This document shows positions 1-8,777 of a stretch of 58,033 bases of DNA, in pieces. Both the position numbers and the translations under genes were made by a program. The notes under the pieces were generated by a model. It had not been told where the DNA came from. It searched no databases and saw only the letters and a program-made list of their open reading frames with translations. How positions within the stretch are numbered: position 1 is the stretch's first letter; every line of letters begins with the position of its first letter. The DNA is from Pelagibacteraceae bacterium AG-439-F23 (GTDB lineage Bacteria > Pseudomonadota > Alphaproteobacteria > Pelagibacterales > Pelagibacteraceae): positions 1-58,033 of the forward strand of contig QCPT01000005.1 in the NCBI GenBank assembly GCA_003212415.1, read 5' to 3'.

Positions 1-1836
1 GGGTTTGCATCTATGAATGTTGCAGAAATGGGTATGAACCCAGCGATGATGGCTGGAGCTTTAGAAGCTTTACCTGTTGGAGCAGCAACTGCTGCACTAG
101 AAACATTAGCAGCAAATCCTGAAGCTATGGGCAAAACCATGACAGGGGCTATTGTTGCAACAATGAGCGCCAAAGGTATGGGTGAAGAAATGATGAAAAG
201 TATGGAAAGTAGTATTGGCATGCAAGGTATGTCAGGAATGGCTGAAGGAATGAAAGGTATTGAAGGAATGCAAGAAATAGGAAAAGCTATGGCAGACATG
301 GGTATGGAAAACATGGCAAAAAGTTTATCAACAGCATTCGCTAACCCAGAAGTTGGTATTGCAGGAGCAATGTCAGGCTCTGTAGGAATGATAAGTCAAG
401 CTATTTCTGGAAAAACTCCAAAAGCAAAAAATGCGATTGCACAAGGAGCAGAAATGAAAAATTCATTTGCTTCAAAAATGAGTGAAGCGGGCCCAGAAGC
501 ACTTGAAATGCCTGAGAATGTTAGTGAGTCTGGAATGATGATGGGGGCTATGATTATGGCAAAACCATCACTAGCTGGCGGATTACCAGGCGCAATGGCA
601 CCACCTAAAGGTATGACAGCAGAAATGATGAGTGCAAATTTAACAGGAGGCACTCCAACAGGTCAAATGATGATGGGTGATGTTATGAAAGATATGAATA
701 AAAATGATATGGGTAAAGCTATGGCTGACATGACAGGAATGGAAGTTGGAGATATGGAAAAAATTGGAATGGCTGATATGGCCGCACAAACAGGATTAAC
801 ACCAGGAATGGTTGCAAGTATGGGGGCTGCAGGTATGGCTGGTATGGATATATCAGTAGTTATGTCCACTAATGTTGCTGGTTTAGGTAGTAAAGCAGTT
901 GTGGGTATAGCTGACATGGCTAAATCTGGAAGTTTATCAGCTGGACAAATGGGTGATATGATGGAAGTTGGTTTGGTTAATCAAGGAACGATGGCTGCAA
1001 TGGGAGCAAAAGGAATGGAAGGCCTAAGTACTGCTATGGGTATGGAAGGTGGTGATATGGGTCTAGCAGCAATGAGCGGTGGTATAGCTGGAATGGGTAA
1101 AATGGATATGAATGCTAAAATAAATCCAGAGATGGCTAAAAGCATGGGAATAGCAGGAGGACCAGAAGGAGCTAAACTAGGAGATATTATGGGACCAGGC
1201 GCAAAACCTGAAGGAATGGAAGGTGCTTTAACCGATATGAAACCAATGGAAGGTGGTATGAATTTAGGACAAGTTTCAGCTGCAATGGGAACAGGTATAG
1301 ATCCAGGTAAAGCAATGGGTTCAGTAGCAAAAGGAGCTATGGCTGCAAATAAGTCTGGAGCAGGATTGGCTGGTGCTGCAATGGGAGCGGCAATGTCAGC
1401 TCAAGGAGCTGCTGCCTCAGCAATGGGTTCGCATGCAATGGGAGCAGCAATGGGAGTTGGAGGTTTAGGAAAAGGTGGTATGGGTAAAGCTATGAATAAT
1501 TCTATGGGTAATGCCATGGGCGGTGCCATGGGTGGAGCCATGGCAGGAGCAATGGCTGGCGGACCAACAGGACCAGGAATGGGTGGCGGTGCTATGGGTA
1601 ATGCCATGGGCGGTGCCATGGGAGGACAAGGTGCTCAAGGAGCTATGGGCGGCGCTATGGGCGGTGCTATGGGTGGTGCCATGGGTGGTGCCATGGGCAA
1701 CGTTGGTGCAGCAGTTGGAGGAGCTGTGGGTAATCCAGGCGGACCAGGTAATCCAGGCGGACCAGGCAATCCAGGCGGACCAGGTAATCCAGGACAACCA
1801 GCAGGTGGTCAACAAGGTGGTGGGCAAAAACCTTAA
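1..1836 (+). CDS. Met/Gly/Ala-rich low-complexity protein, 5' end outside window
   Basis: The frame is already open at base 1, and the first ATG at 13 has no ribosome binding site, so the gene probably starts before the window. The 607 residues from that ATG contain about 97 Met (roughly 16%) with Gly, Ala, Lys and Glu. I find no Cys, Trp, Tyr or Arg and only one His. The first two thirds are irregular, with many GM, AM and DM pairs. The last part becomes regular: AMGG repeats, then GNPGGP repeats, then a Gln/Gly-rich tail. No catalytic domain, signal peptide or ordinary membrane segment is visible in this part. It is convergent with tauC, 5 bases away. I do not recognise a family. The sustained reading frame with third-position variation argues that it is translated. 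Function unknown. Confidence 0.75.
   Translation, partial: GFASMNVAEMGMNPAMMAGALEALPVGAATAALETLAANPEAMGKTMTGAIVATMSAKGMGEEMMKSMESSIGMQGMSGMAEGMKGIEGMQEIGKAMADMGMENMAKSLSTAFANPEVGIAGAMSGSVGMISQAISGKTPKAKNAIAQGAEMKNSFASKMSEAGPEALEMPENVSESGMMMGAMIMAKPSLAGGLPGAMAPPKGMTAEMMSANLTGGTPTGQMMMGDVMKDMNKNDMGKAMADMTGMEVGDMEKIGMADMAAQTGLTPGMVASMGAAGMAGMDISVVMSTNVAGLGSKAVVGIADMAKSGSLSAGQMGDMMEVGLVNQGTMAAMGAKGMEGLSTAMGMEGGDMGLAAMSGGIAGMGKMDMNAKINPEMAKSMGIAGGPEGAKLGDIMGPGAKPEGMEGALTDMKPMEGGMNLGQVSAAMGTGIDPGKAMGSVAKGAMAANKSGAGLAGAAMGAAMSAQGAAASAMGSHAMGAAMGVGGLGKGGMGKAMNNSMGNAMGGAMGGAMAGAMAGGPTGPGMGGGAMGNAMGGAMGGQGAQGAMGGAMGGAMGGAMGGAMGNVGAAVGGAVGNPGGPGNPGGPGNPGGPGNPGQPAGGQQGGGQKP
1504..1697 (+). repeat. Imperfect tandem AMGG-coding repeats
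   Basis: Units reading Ala-Met-Gly-Gly (core gccatgggcggt, with ggt/ggc, gct/gcc and gca variants) recur about a dozen times, broken by a Pro/Thr/Gly spacer near 1560-1590. The Met spaced every fourth residue with small residues between gives a small-xxx-small pattern. Synonymous differences between units suggest that the repeat is kept at protein level and is not a fresh slippage product. Confidence 0.8.
1729..1800 (+). repeat. Four 18-bp tandem repeats coding GNPGGP
   Basis: Four in-frame units at 1729, 1747, 1765 and 1783 read Gly-Asn-Pro-Gly-Gly-Pro; the last is changed to GNPGQP. The first two units are identical, the third differs by one synonymous base and the fourth diverges. The Pro/Gly-rich, collagen-like tail is probably unstructured. 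It lies just before the end of the Met-rich protein. Confidence 0.85.
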
Positions 1837-1841
1837 TTAAA

Positions 1842-3767
1842 TTAACCTTTGCCTCTCCAAGGTATTGTCTTATCAATAATTTTTCTTAAAGTTATATCGA
1901 ATAAAAGACCAAGCATTCCCATAATAAATATTGTTATCCAAATCACCTCATACTGGAAGTATTTTTTAGCAACGTTTTCAACAAAACCTATACCAGTTGT
2001 ACCTGCTAAAAACTCAGCAGCAACCAATGTACCCCAACACATACCAACGGCGACTCTTATACCAGTTAGAATTTCAGGTAATGAATTAGGGAAAATTACA
2101 TGTCTTAAAATTTGTTTTTTTGAAGCTCCTAAAGAGTGAGCTGCATGTATTTTTGAAAGTTGTGTTCCTGATGCACCAGCTCTTGCAGAAATAATCATAA
2201 TTGAAAGTGAAACCATGAATAATAAAAATACCTTACCAGTGTTATCAATTCCAAGAACTGAAATAATTAAAGGTGCCCAAGCTAAAGGAGGAACAGGTCT
2301 GTATAATTCAATTAAAGGATCAAAAAATCCTTTAGCAAATCTATTTAGCCCCATAAATAACCCTAGTGGAACTCCAATAATTATTCCAAAAACTAATCCT
2401 AAAAACACCCTTAAAAAAGAGTCCCAAATATGTCCGTAAGGAACTGGGATTTTAAATAATTTAAAATCACCAGTAACAATTTTAAAAACTTTCCCTTTAA
2501 AGTTTTGTTCAACAACACCATCATTCGTATGAACAGGGTATTCGCCAGGCAAAATATCAGCAAACCAGTCAGGTAAAATAAACCCAATAATTGAACTTAC
2601 ATCCATCATGTCAATCCAAAGAAGAGGAATATTTTTGTAACCAACACTTGGTTTTGACATCAGAACAAATTTATTAAAAGTATCAGATGGTTTAGGTAAC
2701 CATCTTCCCGAACCTTGTTCTGAGCAACTTGTGCCGCTAGAAACAATTGTGCCTGCTGGAAATAAAATTATATCAACTAATCTTAAACCACCTTGTTGAT
2801 CTTTTTGCACATTATCAAATTCAATAATTGCATTTTTCATTTCATTTAAAGCTAAAGGCGGGTAGATGCTTCCATATTCAATTCTTCTTGCAATTTTAAC
2901 TATGTCTTTTGCATAAGTTGATGCTATTTCTTCTGTATCATCTAAACTTTTTCTATAAGCTTTTATTTCATTTTTTAATCTTGTAATTGCAGTTTTAAAA
3001 TAAGAATTATGATTTCTTAATTTAAAAAATTTATCATTTATGATTTTAAGCTCTGCTGCAGCTGCGTGAAATTTTAAACCTTTATCAGTTGTAGGTACCA
3101 TCGGAACTTCTATTGTATTTTCTATAGATCCAGTTCCTTTTCTTACCGTAATAATACCCCAATTACCTTGTTCTGAAATAGCTTTTTGTCTTTCAATTTT
3201 TTGTTCTGAGGTTTCATATGGATAATCATTTTTTTGAATATTAGAACTTAGAAGTCTTATTTCTTCCGTCATCTCTTTAAGTTTAGTTTTTGTATCTTCT
3301 GCCATTAAGTTCTTATTTGTTAGTAAAGGAATTAATTCTTTGGTTTTAATTATGTAGTCAACCAAAGTATCTTTTTGTTGATCACTTAAATCCGGTGAAT
3401 TTTTAATTTCATTCGTAATTTTTTGGAGATTTTTATTTTCAATTTTAATTATTGAAGTACTTTTGAATTCTCTCTCTTCAATTGGGAATTGATATTTTAA
3501 TCCTAATAAAGACTCGTTTATCTTGGCAACTTGGCATAATTCATTCGCTGATTTAGGATAAAAAGCTTTAGCTATATCCCAAGAGTAATATAACCAAATT
3601 AATATGATCGCACTACTTCCAACAATAATCCAGTGAGTGCCCCCCTTAGCTCTTTCTGGATTGCCAAAAACTGCATCAACCTTTTCAGTTTTGATTAATC
3701 GTCTCCCATATAGGATACATCCAATAATTGCTACAAAGATTAAGATAGTTAAAAATTGGGTTAACAT
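1842..3767 (-). CDS. tauC: TauC-like ABC permease with long N-terminal extension
   Basis: Permease of a taurine/sulfonate-type ABC importer in the inner membrane. The C-terminal 200 residues (about 445-641) are a normal TauC/SsuC domain with several membrane segments and the ATPase-docking EAA loop near residues 541-560 (HAAHSLGASKKQILRHVIFP). The family is usually about 250 residues, but this protein has 641. The extra 440 residues hold two early membrane helices (about 3-20 and 46-61), then a large hydrophilic, partly coiled-coil region with Lys/Glu-rich helices (about 100-330). By topology this region probably lies in the periplasm. The gene ends the tauA-tauB-tauC operon and follows tauB without a gap. 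I see no frameshift: the whole 1.9 kb is one frame. Substrate taurine is inferred from adjacent tpa and ald. Confidence 0.88.
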   Translation of the reverse strand: MLTQFLTILIFVAIIGCILYGRRLIKTEKVDAVFGNPERAKGGTHWIIVGSSAIILIWLYYSWDIAKAFYPKSANELCQVAKINESLLGLKYQFPIEEREFKSTSIIKIENKNLQKITNEIKNSPDLSDQQKDTLVDYIIKTKELIPLLTNKNLMAEDTKTKLKEMTEEIRLLSSNIQKNDYPYETSEQKIERQKAISEQGNWGIITVRKGTGSIENTIEVPMVPTTDKGLKFHAAAAELKIINDKFFKLRNHNSYFKTAITRLKNEIKAYRKSLDDTEEIASTYAKDIVKIARRIEYGSIYPPLALNEMKNAIIEFDNVQKDQQGGLRLVDIILFPAGTIVSSGTSCSEQGSGRWLPKPSDTFNKFVLMSKPSVGYKNIPLLWIDMMDVSSIIGFILPDWFADILPGEYPVHTNDGVVEQNFKGKVFKIVTGDFKLFKIPVPYGHIWDSFLRVFLGLVFGIIIGVPLGLFMGLNRFAKGFFDPLIELYRPVPPLAWAPLIISVLGIDNTGKVFLLFMVSLSIMIISARAGASGTQLSKIHAAHSLGASKKQILRHVIFPNSLPEILTGIRVAVGMCWGTLVAAEFLAGTTGIGFVENVAKKYFQYEVIWITIFIMGMLGLLFDITLRKIIDKTIPWRGKG

Positions 3768-4565
3768 TTAATTTTCTTTCCCCATGATTTCTTCTTCCAT
3801 ATTCCAGATCATGGATAAAATTTCCTCTCTCTTTGATGAAAATTCTTTATTTTTTTTAATTTCTCTTAAATCTTCTTTTAATCCCATTTCTGCAAAAGGA
3901 AGTTTATACTCTTTATGTATTCTGCCTGGTCTTGGTGCCATTACGTATAATCTTTCGCCAAGCAATAACGCTTCTTCAACTGAGTGAGTAATTAAAATAA
4001 TTGTTTTTCCTGTCTCTTTCCAAATTTTTAAAACTAAAGATTGCATCTTTTCTCTAGTCAGTGCATCGAGTGCACCTAATGGTTCATCCATTAAAATTAA
4101 ATCAGGATCATTGATTAAGCATCTAGCAAGAGCCACTCTTTGCTGCATACCACCAGATAATTGATAAGTAGGAGTGTTACCAAAACCTTTTAACCCAACT
4201 ATATCCAACCATTCTTCAACTTTTTTTGCTGTTACTACAGGATCTTCTTTTTTCATTCGAAGTCCAAAGTTTACATTTTCGGCAACTGTTAACCACTCAA
4301 ACAGAGCTCCTTGCTGAAAAACCATTCCTCTTTCAACTCCAGGTCCATCAATCTCCTTTTCATTAAGAGTAATATTTCCTGAAGTAGGTCTTAAAAATCC
4401 AGCTGTAATATTAAGTAAAGTTGTTTTTCCACAACCAGATGGCCCAAGAACTGTAAGCAATTCACCTTTTTTTAAAGTAAAATTTACATCTTTTAAAGCG
4501 TGAACAGTTTCTCCTTTTGGAGTTTTAAAAATCATGTTTAGATTTTGAGAAACTAAATCACTCAT
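3768..4565 (-). CDS. tauB: Taurine-type ABC transporter ATPase
   Basis: Cytoplasmic ATPase that powers sulfonate uptake. The 265 residues contain Walker A GPSGCGKTT (41-49), the signature LSGGM (136-140) and Walker B LILMDE (156-161), followed by a His switch in ILITHSVEEA. Length and motifs are typical of the TauB/SsuB group. The gene sits between tauA, 87 bases upstream beyond a strong hairpin, and tauC, which starts right after its stop. Nitrate or other sulfonate transport is the main alternative, because ATPase sequence alone does not fix the substrate. Confidence 0.93.
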   Translation of the reverse strand: MSDLVSQNLNMIFKTPKGETVHALKDVNFTLKKGELLTVLGPSGCGKTTLLNITAGFLRPTSGNITLNEKEIDGPGVERGMVFQQGALFEWLTVAENVNFGLRMKKEDPVVTAKKVEEWLDIVGLKGFGNTPTYQLSGGMQQRVALARCLINDPDLILMDEPLGALDALTREKMQSLVLKIWKETGKTIILITHSVEEALLLGERLYVMAPRPGRIHKEYKLPFAEMGLKEDLREIKKNKEFSSKREEILSMIWNMEEEIMGKEN

Positions 4566-4599
4566 AAGAACAACTTTATATTAGAATTTTAGTTAAAAA

Positions 4600-4631
4600 A
4601 ATAGGCGCCAATTTTAAAATTGGCGCCTATT
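4600..4631 (-). terminator. Perfect 32-bp hairpin between tauA and tauB
   Basis: The two 16-base arms (aataggcgccaatttt and its exact complement) meet at the centre. In the minus-strand transcript the hairpin is followed by a run of T, as in an intrinsic terminator. It lies after the binding-protein gene and before the ATPase gene, so it probably ends most transcripts after tauA, or protects the tauA message 3' end, giving more TauA than TauBC. Confidence 0.85.
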
Positions 4632-4652
4632 AAATTTTTCTTTCTCTATTAA

Positions 4653-5594
4653 TTATAGAGGTAAGAAACTAGTATCTACAGCTCCATCAGGTGTTCCCAT
4701 ACCTTTTAGGAAACCATCAAGATTACCGCTCTCCATAGATTTTTTAGTTTCTGCTGGAGTTAGAAATTTAAATCCACCAATAGTTTCTTTCATATCAGCA
4801 AGCTTCATTTCAGCGTCTTTAGCTATTACATTCATGTCTGATTTACCAGATGCGTATCTAGCATTTGCTTCGTGAGTTACTTCGATGAAAGTTCTTAACA
4901 TTCCTGGATTTTCTTTCATGAATTTGTCAGTTACAGATGTAATATCAATACCTAAGATACCAGCATCTCTAGCTTCTTGAACAGTTAAAAGTCTTGAACC
5001 AACTGCTGTTGCTGCTTTGATAGAGTTACCACCAAATAGACAAGCCATAACAACGTCACCACTTACTAATGCAGCAGCACCTTCTTCTGGGTCCATTTGA
5101 ATAACATCCATTTTACCTCTGTCAGCTCCAACAACTTTCATACTTTCATCAAAAACGTATTCGGCCATTGTTCCTAAAGGAACTGCAACTTTTTTACCTT
5201 CTAATTCAGAAGCATTTGCTTTTGTAATTCCAGATGCATTTGAAGTTACGCAAGTAGTTCCACCCATTCCATATTCCATTGCAATATCTACAAGTTTTAA
5301 AGGTGCATTAGATTTTACTGCGTTGATAAAAGGTACTAAACCTTGTGAGTAAGAAATATCGATATCTCCCGCTAACATAGCATCAGTCATTGCTCCACCG
5401 TTTGAGAAGTTAGTCCATTTAACTGGAACACCTAGAGCTTTATCAAAAAGCTTCTTAACTTTATCTTCTTGGTTTGGAGTTGGCCATTCTAAGAAAAATG
5501 CAACTCTAACTTCTGTAGCAGCTGAATTAGCCACTGACATGCTTAAGTTAAGAGCAACAATACTCCCAAGAATAAAACTTAATATTTTTTTCAT
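4653..5594 (-). CDS. tauA: Taurine-type periplasmic binding protein
   Basis: Captures the substrate in the periplasm for TauBC. The 313-residue protein starts with a classic signal peptide (Lys-Lys, hydrophobic core, cleavage likely after ANSA near residue 25). The mature part has the SsuA/TauA-type fold signature with DIDISYSQGLVPFINAV and a variable ligand region. The start has a good ribosome binding site (aggag, 7 bases before the ATG). It is divergent from tpa across 203 bases, which must hold the promoters of both transcripts; I cannot pick the boxes with confidence. Taurine specificity is inferred from the neighbours tpa and ald. Confidence 0.9.
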   Translation of the reverse strand: MKKILSFILGSIVALNLSMSVANSAATEVRVAFFLEWPTPNQEDKVKKLFDKALGVPVKWTNFSNGGAMTDAMLAGDIDISYSQGLVPFINAVKSNAPLKLVDIAMEYGMGGTTCVTSNASGITKANASELEGKKVAVPLGTMAEYVFDESMKVVGADRGKMDVIQMDPEEGAAALVSGDVVMACLFGGNSIKAATAVGSRLLTVQEARDAGILGIDITSVTDKFMKENPGMLRTFIEVTHEANARYASGKSDMNVIAKDAEMKLADMKETIGGFKFLTPAETKKSMESGNLDGFLKGMGTPDGAVDTSFLPL

Positions 5595-5797
5595 TTTATC
5601 TCCTGTTAATTAAATTTAATTTACGCTCAGCATTAAAATGCATTACAAAGCTTAAGTAAACTAAGAATTGTTAAGTATTACTTGAAAAATAATCTATTAA
5701 CAATCTATGGTTGTATTCTTTTAACTTGTTTAATTTATTTGCTGTTTAAATAAAAAAAACTAGTTTAGAAGAATCAGCAAACATAAAAAAATTAATT

Positions 5798-7141
5798 ATG
5801 AGCTCAGAAAAGCCCGAAATACCAAATTCACTTAATGAACATTGGATGCCTTTTTCATCCAATAGAGATTTTAAAGAAAATCCAAGATTAATTACTGAAG
5901 CAAAAGGTGTATATTTAAAAAACCACCAAGGACAAACACAAATAGATGCTAGTTCAGGATTATTCTGCAATCCTCTGGGACATGGAAGAGAAGAAATTAT
6001 AAATGCTATAACTAATCAATTAAAGAAATTAGATTATGCCCAACCATTTCAACAAGGTTTTGGTGGTTCTTTTGAACTTGCTACAAGAATTTCAAAACAT
6101 ACACCAGGAAATTTAAATAGAATTTTTTATTCAACAGGCGGTTCAGATGCGGTTGAAACAGCTATTAAGATTTCAATTGCTTATCATAAAGCAAAAGGGC
6201 AAGGAGAAAGATTTAGAATTGTTGGAAGAGAAAGAGCATATCATGGTATGCATATTGGCGGAACATCAGTAGGAGGAATGGTTAACAATGTTAAAACTTT
6301 TGCTAGTGTGTTGATGCCAGGTGTAGTTCACATGAGACACACTCATTTACCAGAACATAAATTTGTATCGGGACAGCCAGAAACTGGAGCTGAATTAGCA
6401 AATGATCTAGAAAGAATTTGTGCTAACTTTGGGTCAGAAAATATTTCAGCATGTATAGTTGAACCAATTGCTGGATCAACTGGAACTTTGGTTCCACCAA
6501 AAGGATATTTACAAAGATTAAGAGAAATATGTGATAAACATGGAATTTTATTAATTTTCGATGAAGTTATTACCGGATGGGGAAGAACAGGATCACCTTT
6601 TGCATCACAAGAATATGGAGTTACTCCAGATATTATGACAATGGCAAAAGCAACAACTAATGGAATAGTTCCAATGGGCGCTGTAGCATGTAAAGAAGAA
6701 ATTTATGATGCTATAATGGAAAATTCTCCAAAAGGAGCAATTGAATTATTTCATGGTTATACTTATTCAGGAATACCTATTGCAGTATCTGCCGCATTAG
6801 CTGTTCAAGATATTATTGAAAAAGAAGATATTTTTAAAAGAGCAAAAGAAATGTCACCATATTTCCAAAAAGGTTTAATGTCTCTTAAAGATTTAGATGC
6901 GGTTGATAATATAAGAGGATATGGGATGATGGGCGGTATTGACATGAAGATGGATAAGAAACCAGGTGCAGCAGGATTTACTACTTTCAAACATTGTTAT
7001 GATGCTGGAATTAATTTTAAAGCAACTGGCGATTGTTTAATTATTGCTCCAATGTTTATTTGTGAAAAAAAACATATTGATGAAATAATAGACAAACTTA
7101 GAACTGGAATAACTAACTATTCTAAAAGTAAAAAAAATTAA
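5798..7141 (+). CDS. tpa: Taurine-pyruvate aminotransferase
   Basis: Class III PLP aminotransferase of 447 residues, the usual family length. It would move the amino group of taurine to pyruvate, making sulfoacetaldehyde and alanine in the cytoplasm. Visible landmarks are the phosphate-binding STGGSDAVE (112-120), AYHG (147-150), the Asp of LLIFDEV (D255) that contacts the PLP ring nitrogen, and the Schiff-base lysine in MAKATTNG (K284). Divergent from tauABC and followed 9 bases later by ald, the classic arrangement for taurine catabolism. No clear ribosome binding site precedes the ATG. Other omega-amino acid:pyruvate substrates, such as beta-alanine, cannot be ruled out. Confidence 0.85.
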   Translation: MSSEKPEIPNSLNEHWMPFSSNRDFKENPRLITEAKGVYLKNHQGQTQIDASSGLFCNPLGHGREEIINAITNQLKKLDYAQPFQQGFGGSFELATRISKHTPGNLNRIFYSTGGSDAVETAIKISIAYHKAKGQGERFRIVGRERAYHGMHIGGTSVGGMVNNVKTFASVLMPGVVHMRHTHLPEHKFVSGQPETGAELANDLERICANFGSENISACIVEPIAGSTGTLVPPKGYLQRLREICDKHGILLIFDEVITGWGRTGSPFASQEYGVTPDIMTMAKATTNGIVPMGAVACKEEIYDAIMENSPKGAIELFHGYTYSGIPIAVSAALAVQDIIEKEDIFKRAKEMSPYFQKGLMSLKDLDAVDNIRGYGMMGGIDMKMDKKPGAAGFTTFKHCYDAGINFKATGDCLIIAPMFICEKKHIDEIIDKLRTGITNYSKSKKN

Positions 7142-7150
7142 TTTAATTTA

Positions 7151-8266
7151 ATGAAAATCGGTGTTCCCAGGGAAATAAAACCTCAAGAAAACAGAATTGG
7201 TTTAACTCCTGAAAGTGTGAAAACTTTAACTTCGAATGGCCATGAAGTTTTAGTTCAAAATAATGGTGGATTTGAAGCAGGTTTTGATAATGATCAATAC
7301 AAAAGTGCTGGAGCTAAAATAATAGATAAAGCAGAAGATATTTTTAATGATGCTGAAATTATTGTTAAAGTTAAAGAACCTTTATCTAATGAAGTCAAAA
7401 TGATAAAAGAAAACCAAATTATTTTTACTTATCTTCATTTAGCAGCAGCAAAAGAGTTGACCCAAGGATTAATAGATTCAAAATCTGTATGCATTGCATA
7501 TGAAACAGTAACAGATAACAATGGAAGACTTCCTCTTTTAGCTCCTATGAGTGCAGTAGCTGGAAGAATGTCAGTTCAAGCTGGAGCTCATTGTTTAGAA
7601 AAAAATCAAAAAGGCAGAGGTATTTTGTTAGGAGGAGCACCGGGCGGAGAGCCTGCGGAAGTAGTAATTCTTGGCGGCGGTGTAGTTGGTGAAAATGCTG
7701 CAATTATAGCCACAGGAATGAGAGCAAAAGTCCATATTGTAGATAAATCTGAAGCAAGACTTAAACAATTAAGTGAAATTTTTGGAGATAAAATTACTCC
7801 TCAATTAAGTGACAAAATAGATTTAGAAAAATTAGTATCAAATTGTGATTTATTAGTTGGAGGCGTTTTAATTCCAGGAGCAGAAGCTCCAAAATTAGTT
7901 ACAAAAGAAATGATAAAAAATATGAAGCGCGGATCGGTTATTGTAGATGTAGCGATTGATCAAGGAGGATGTGTAGAAACAAGTAAACCAACAACTCATG
8001 CCGAACCAACTTATATTGTTGATGATGTCGTTCATTACTGCGTAGCTAATATGCCCGGTGGTGTTCCGAGAACTTCTACAATTGCATTAAATAATGCTAC
8101 CTTGCCTTTTTTAACAAAGCTAGCCAATGATGGTTATAATAAAGCTTTAAGAAATGACACTAATTTCTTAGCAGGATTAAATGTTCACAAAGGACAAGTT
8201 ACATATAAAGCTGTAGCAGATGTTTTTGGACATAAGTATGTTAGTGCTGAAGAAGTTTTAAATTAA
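7151..8266 (+). CDS. ald: Alanine dehydrogenase
   Basis: NAD-dependent alanine dehydrogenase, 371 residues, full length. It oxidises alanine to pyruvate and ammonium, regenerating the pyruvate used by Tpa and releasing taurine nitrogen. Family landmarks are R15, K75 and H96 at the standard substrate positions and the NAD-binding GGGVVG (175-180). The C-terminal part carries MPGGVPRTST, typical of Ald. It lies 9 bases after tpa, so the two form one transcript. The stop overlaps by 4 bases the stop of the convergent thioredoxin-like gene. Confidence 0.95.
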   Translation: MKIGVPREIKPQENRIGLTPESVKTLTSNGHEVLVQNNGGFEAGFDNDQYKSAGAKIIDKAEDIFNDAEIIVKVKEPLSNEVKMIKENQIIFTYLHLAAAKELTQGLIDSKSVCIAYETVTDNNGRLPLLAPMSAVAGRMSVQAGAHCLEKNQKGRGILLGGAPGGEPAEVVILGGGVVGENAAIIATGMRAKVHIVDKSEARLKQLSEIFGDKITPQLSDKIDLEKLVSNCDLLVGGVLIPGAEAPKLVTKEMIKNMKRGSVIVDVAIDQGGCVETSKPTTHAEPTYIVDDVVHYCVANMPGGVPRTSTIALNNATLPFLTKLANDGYNKALRNDTNFLAGLNVHKGQVTYKAVADVFGHKYVSAEEVLN

Positions 8267-8634
8267 ATTCCTTTTTTGATCAGCTGATAAATCTCTTCTT
8301 TATTGGTCAATCCTATTTTACGAACAATTTCAATTTGACCTTTATAAACGACAATAGTTGTCCAAAATTTTATATTTAGTGCATTTGCAATTTCTTTATA
8401 TTTATTTTGCTCATAAAATAAAAACTCAACATTTTTAAAATCGTTTATAGCTTTTACAAAAATTTTTGATTGTTTTGCACAAGTCATGCAATTTTCATTC
8501 CATGCATTTATAACTATAGTTTTTCCATTCATTTGAGCATTTTCAAATTTTTCAAACGTAAAATTAGTAGTTTTCTCAAAGCTTAAAGCTTCAGTTGATG
8601 TTAATATAATTATAAATAAAAAAATTTTTTTCAT
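8263..8634 (-). CDS. Exported thioredoxin-like protein
   Basis: A 123-residue protein with an N-terminal signal sequence (MKKIFLFIIILTS, cleavage probably near residue 17) followed by a thioredoxin fold. The redox motif is CMTC (C49, C52) and the cis-Pro position seems replaced: the usual TxP appears as FWTTIVVY. It probably acts in the periplasm as a small disulfide reductase or isomerase. The sequence is short for a DsbA or TlpA. It is convergent with ald and divergent from the riboswitch-thiV unit. Its specific partner is unknown. Confidence 0.75.
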   Translation of the reverse strand: MKKIFLFIIILTSTEALSFEKTTNFTFEKFENAQMNGKTIVINAWNENCMTCAKQSKIFVKAINDFKNVEFLFYEQNKYKEIANALNIKFWTTIVVYKGQIEIVRKIGLTNKEEIYQLIKKGI

Positions 8635-8711
8635 TTTTAATAACTATAAAGGAATAATAAATATTTTAAATTATTCTTTAATAATAGTTAAAATAGTTTA
8701 TAAATAAAAAA

Positions 8712-8774
8712 AAGGGGTGCTAATTATAGCTGAGATATACCCTTAGAACCTGTCCGGTAATTCAGAAAGGGAGA
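8712..8774 (+). promoter_or_regulatory. TPP riboswitch (THI element), minimal form
   Basis: The thi-box core is present in order: ggggtgc (8714-8720), gctgaga (8729-8735), accc (8739-8742), then gaacctgtccggtaatt and a closing purine-rich strand agaaaggga. There is little room for the variable P3 helix, so this is a compact version. The 3' strand contains the likely ribosome binding site (aaaggga) of the TTG-started downstream gene, which suggests control of translation: thiamin pyrophosphate binding would hide the site. Confidence 0.92.
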
Positions 8775-8777
8775 AAA

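Noticed and set aside
1729..1800. Regular 18-bp repeats that could recall a CRISPR-like or minisatellite array
   Set aside because: The units are adjacent, have no spacers, and stay in the reading frame of the protein.
1401..1876. Several long open frames on both strands across the AMGG/GNPGGP region
   Set aside because: They arise because the repeats lack stops in every frame; their products are repetitive translations of the same DNA and the Met-rich frame is the only one that continues through the whole gene.
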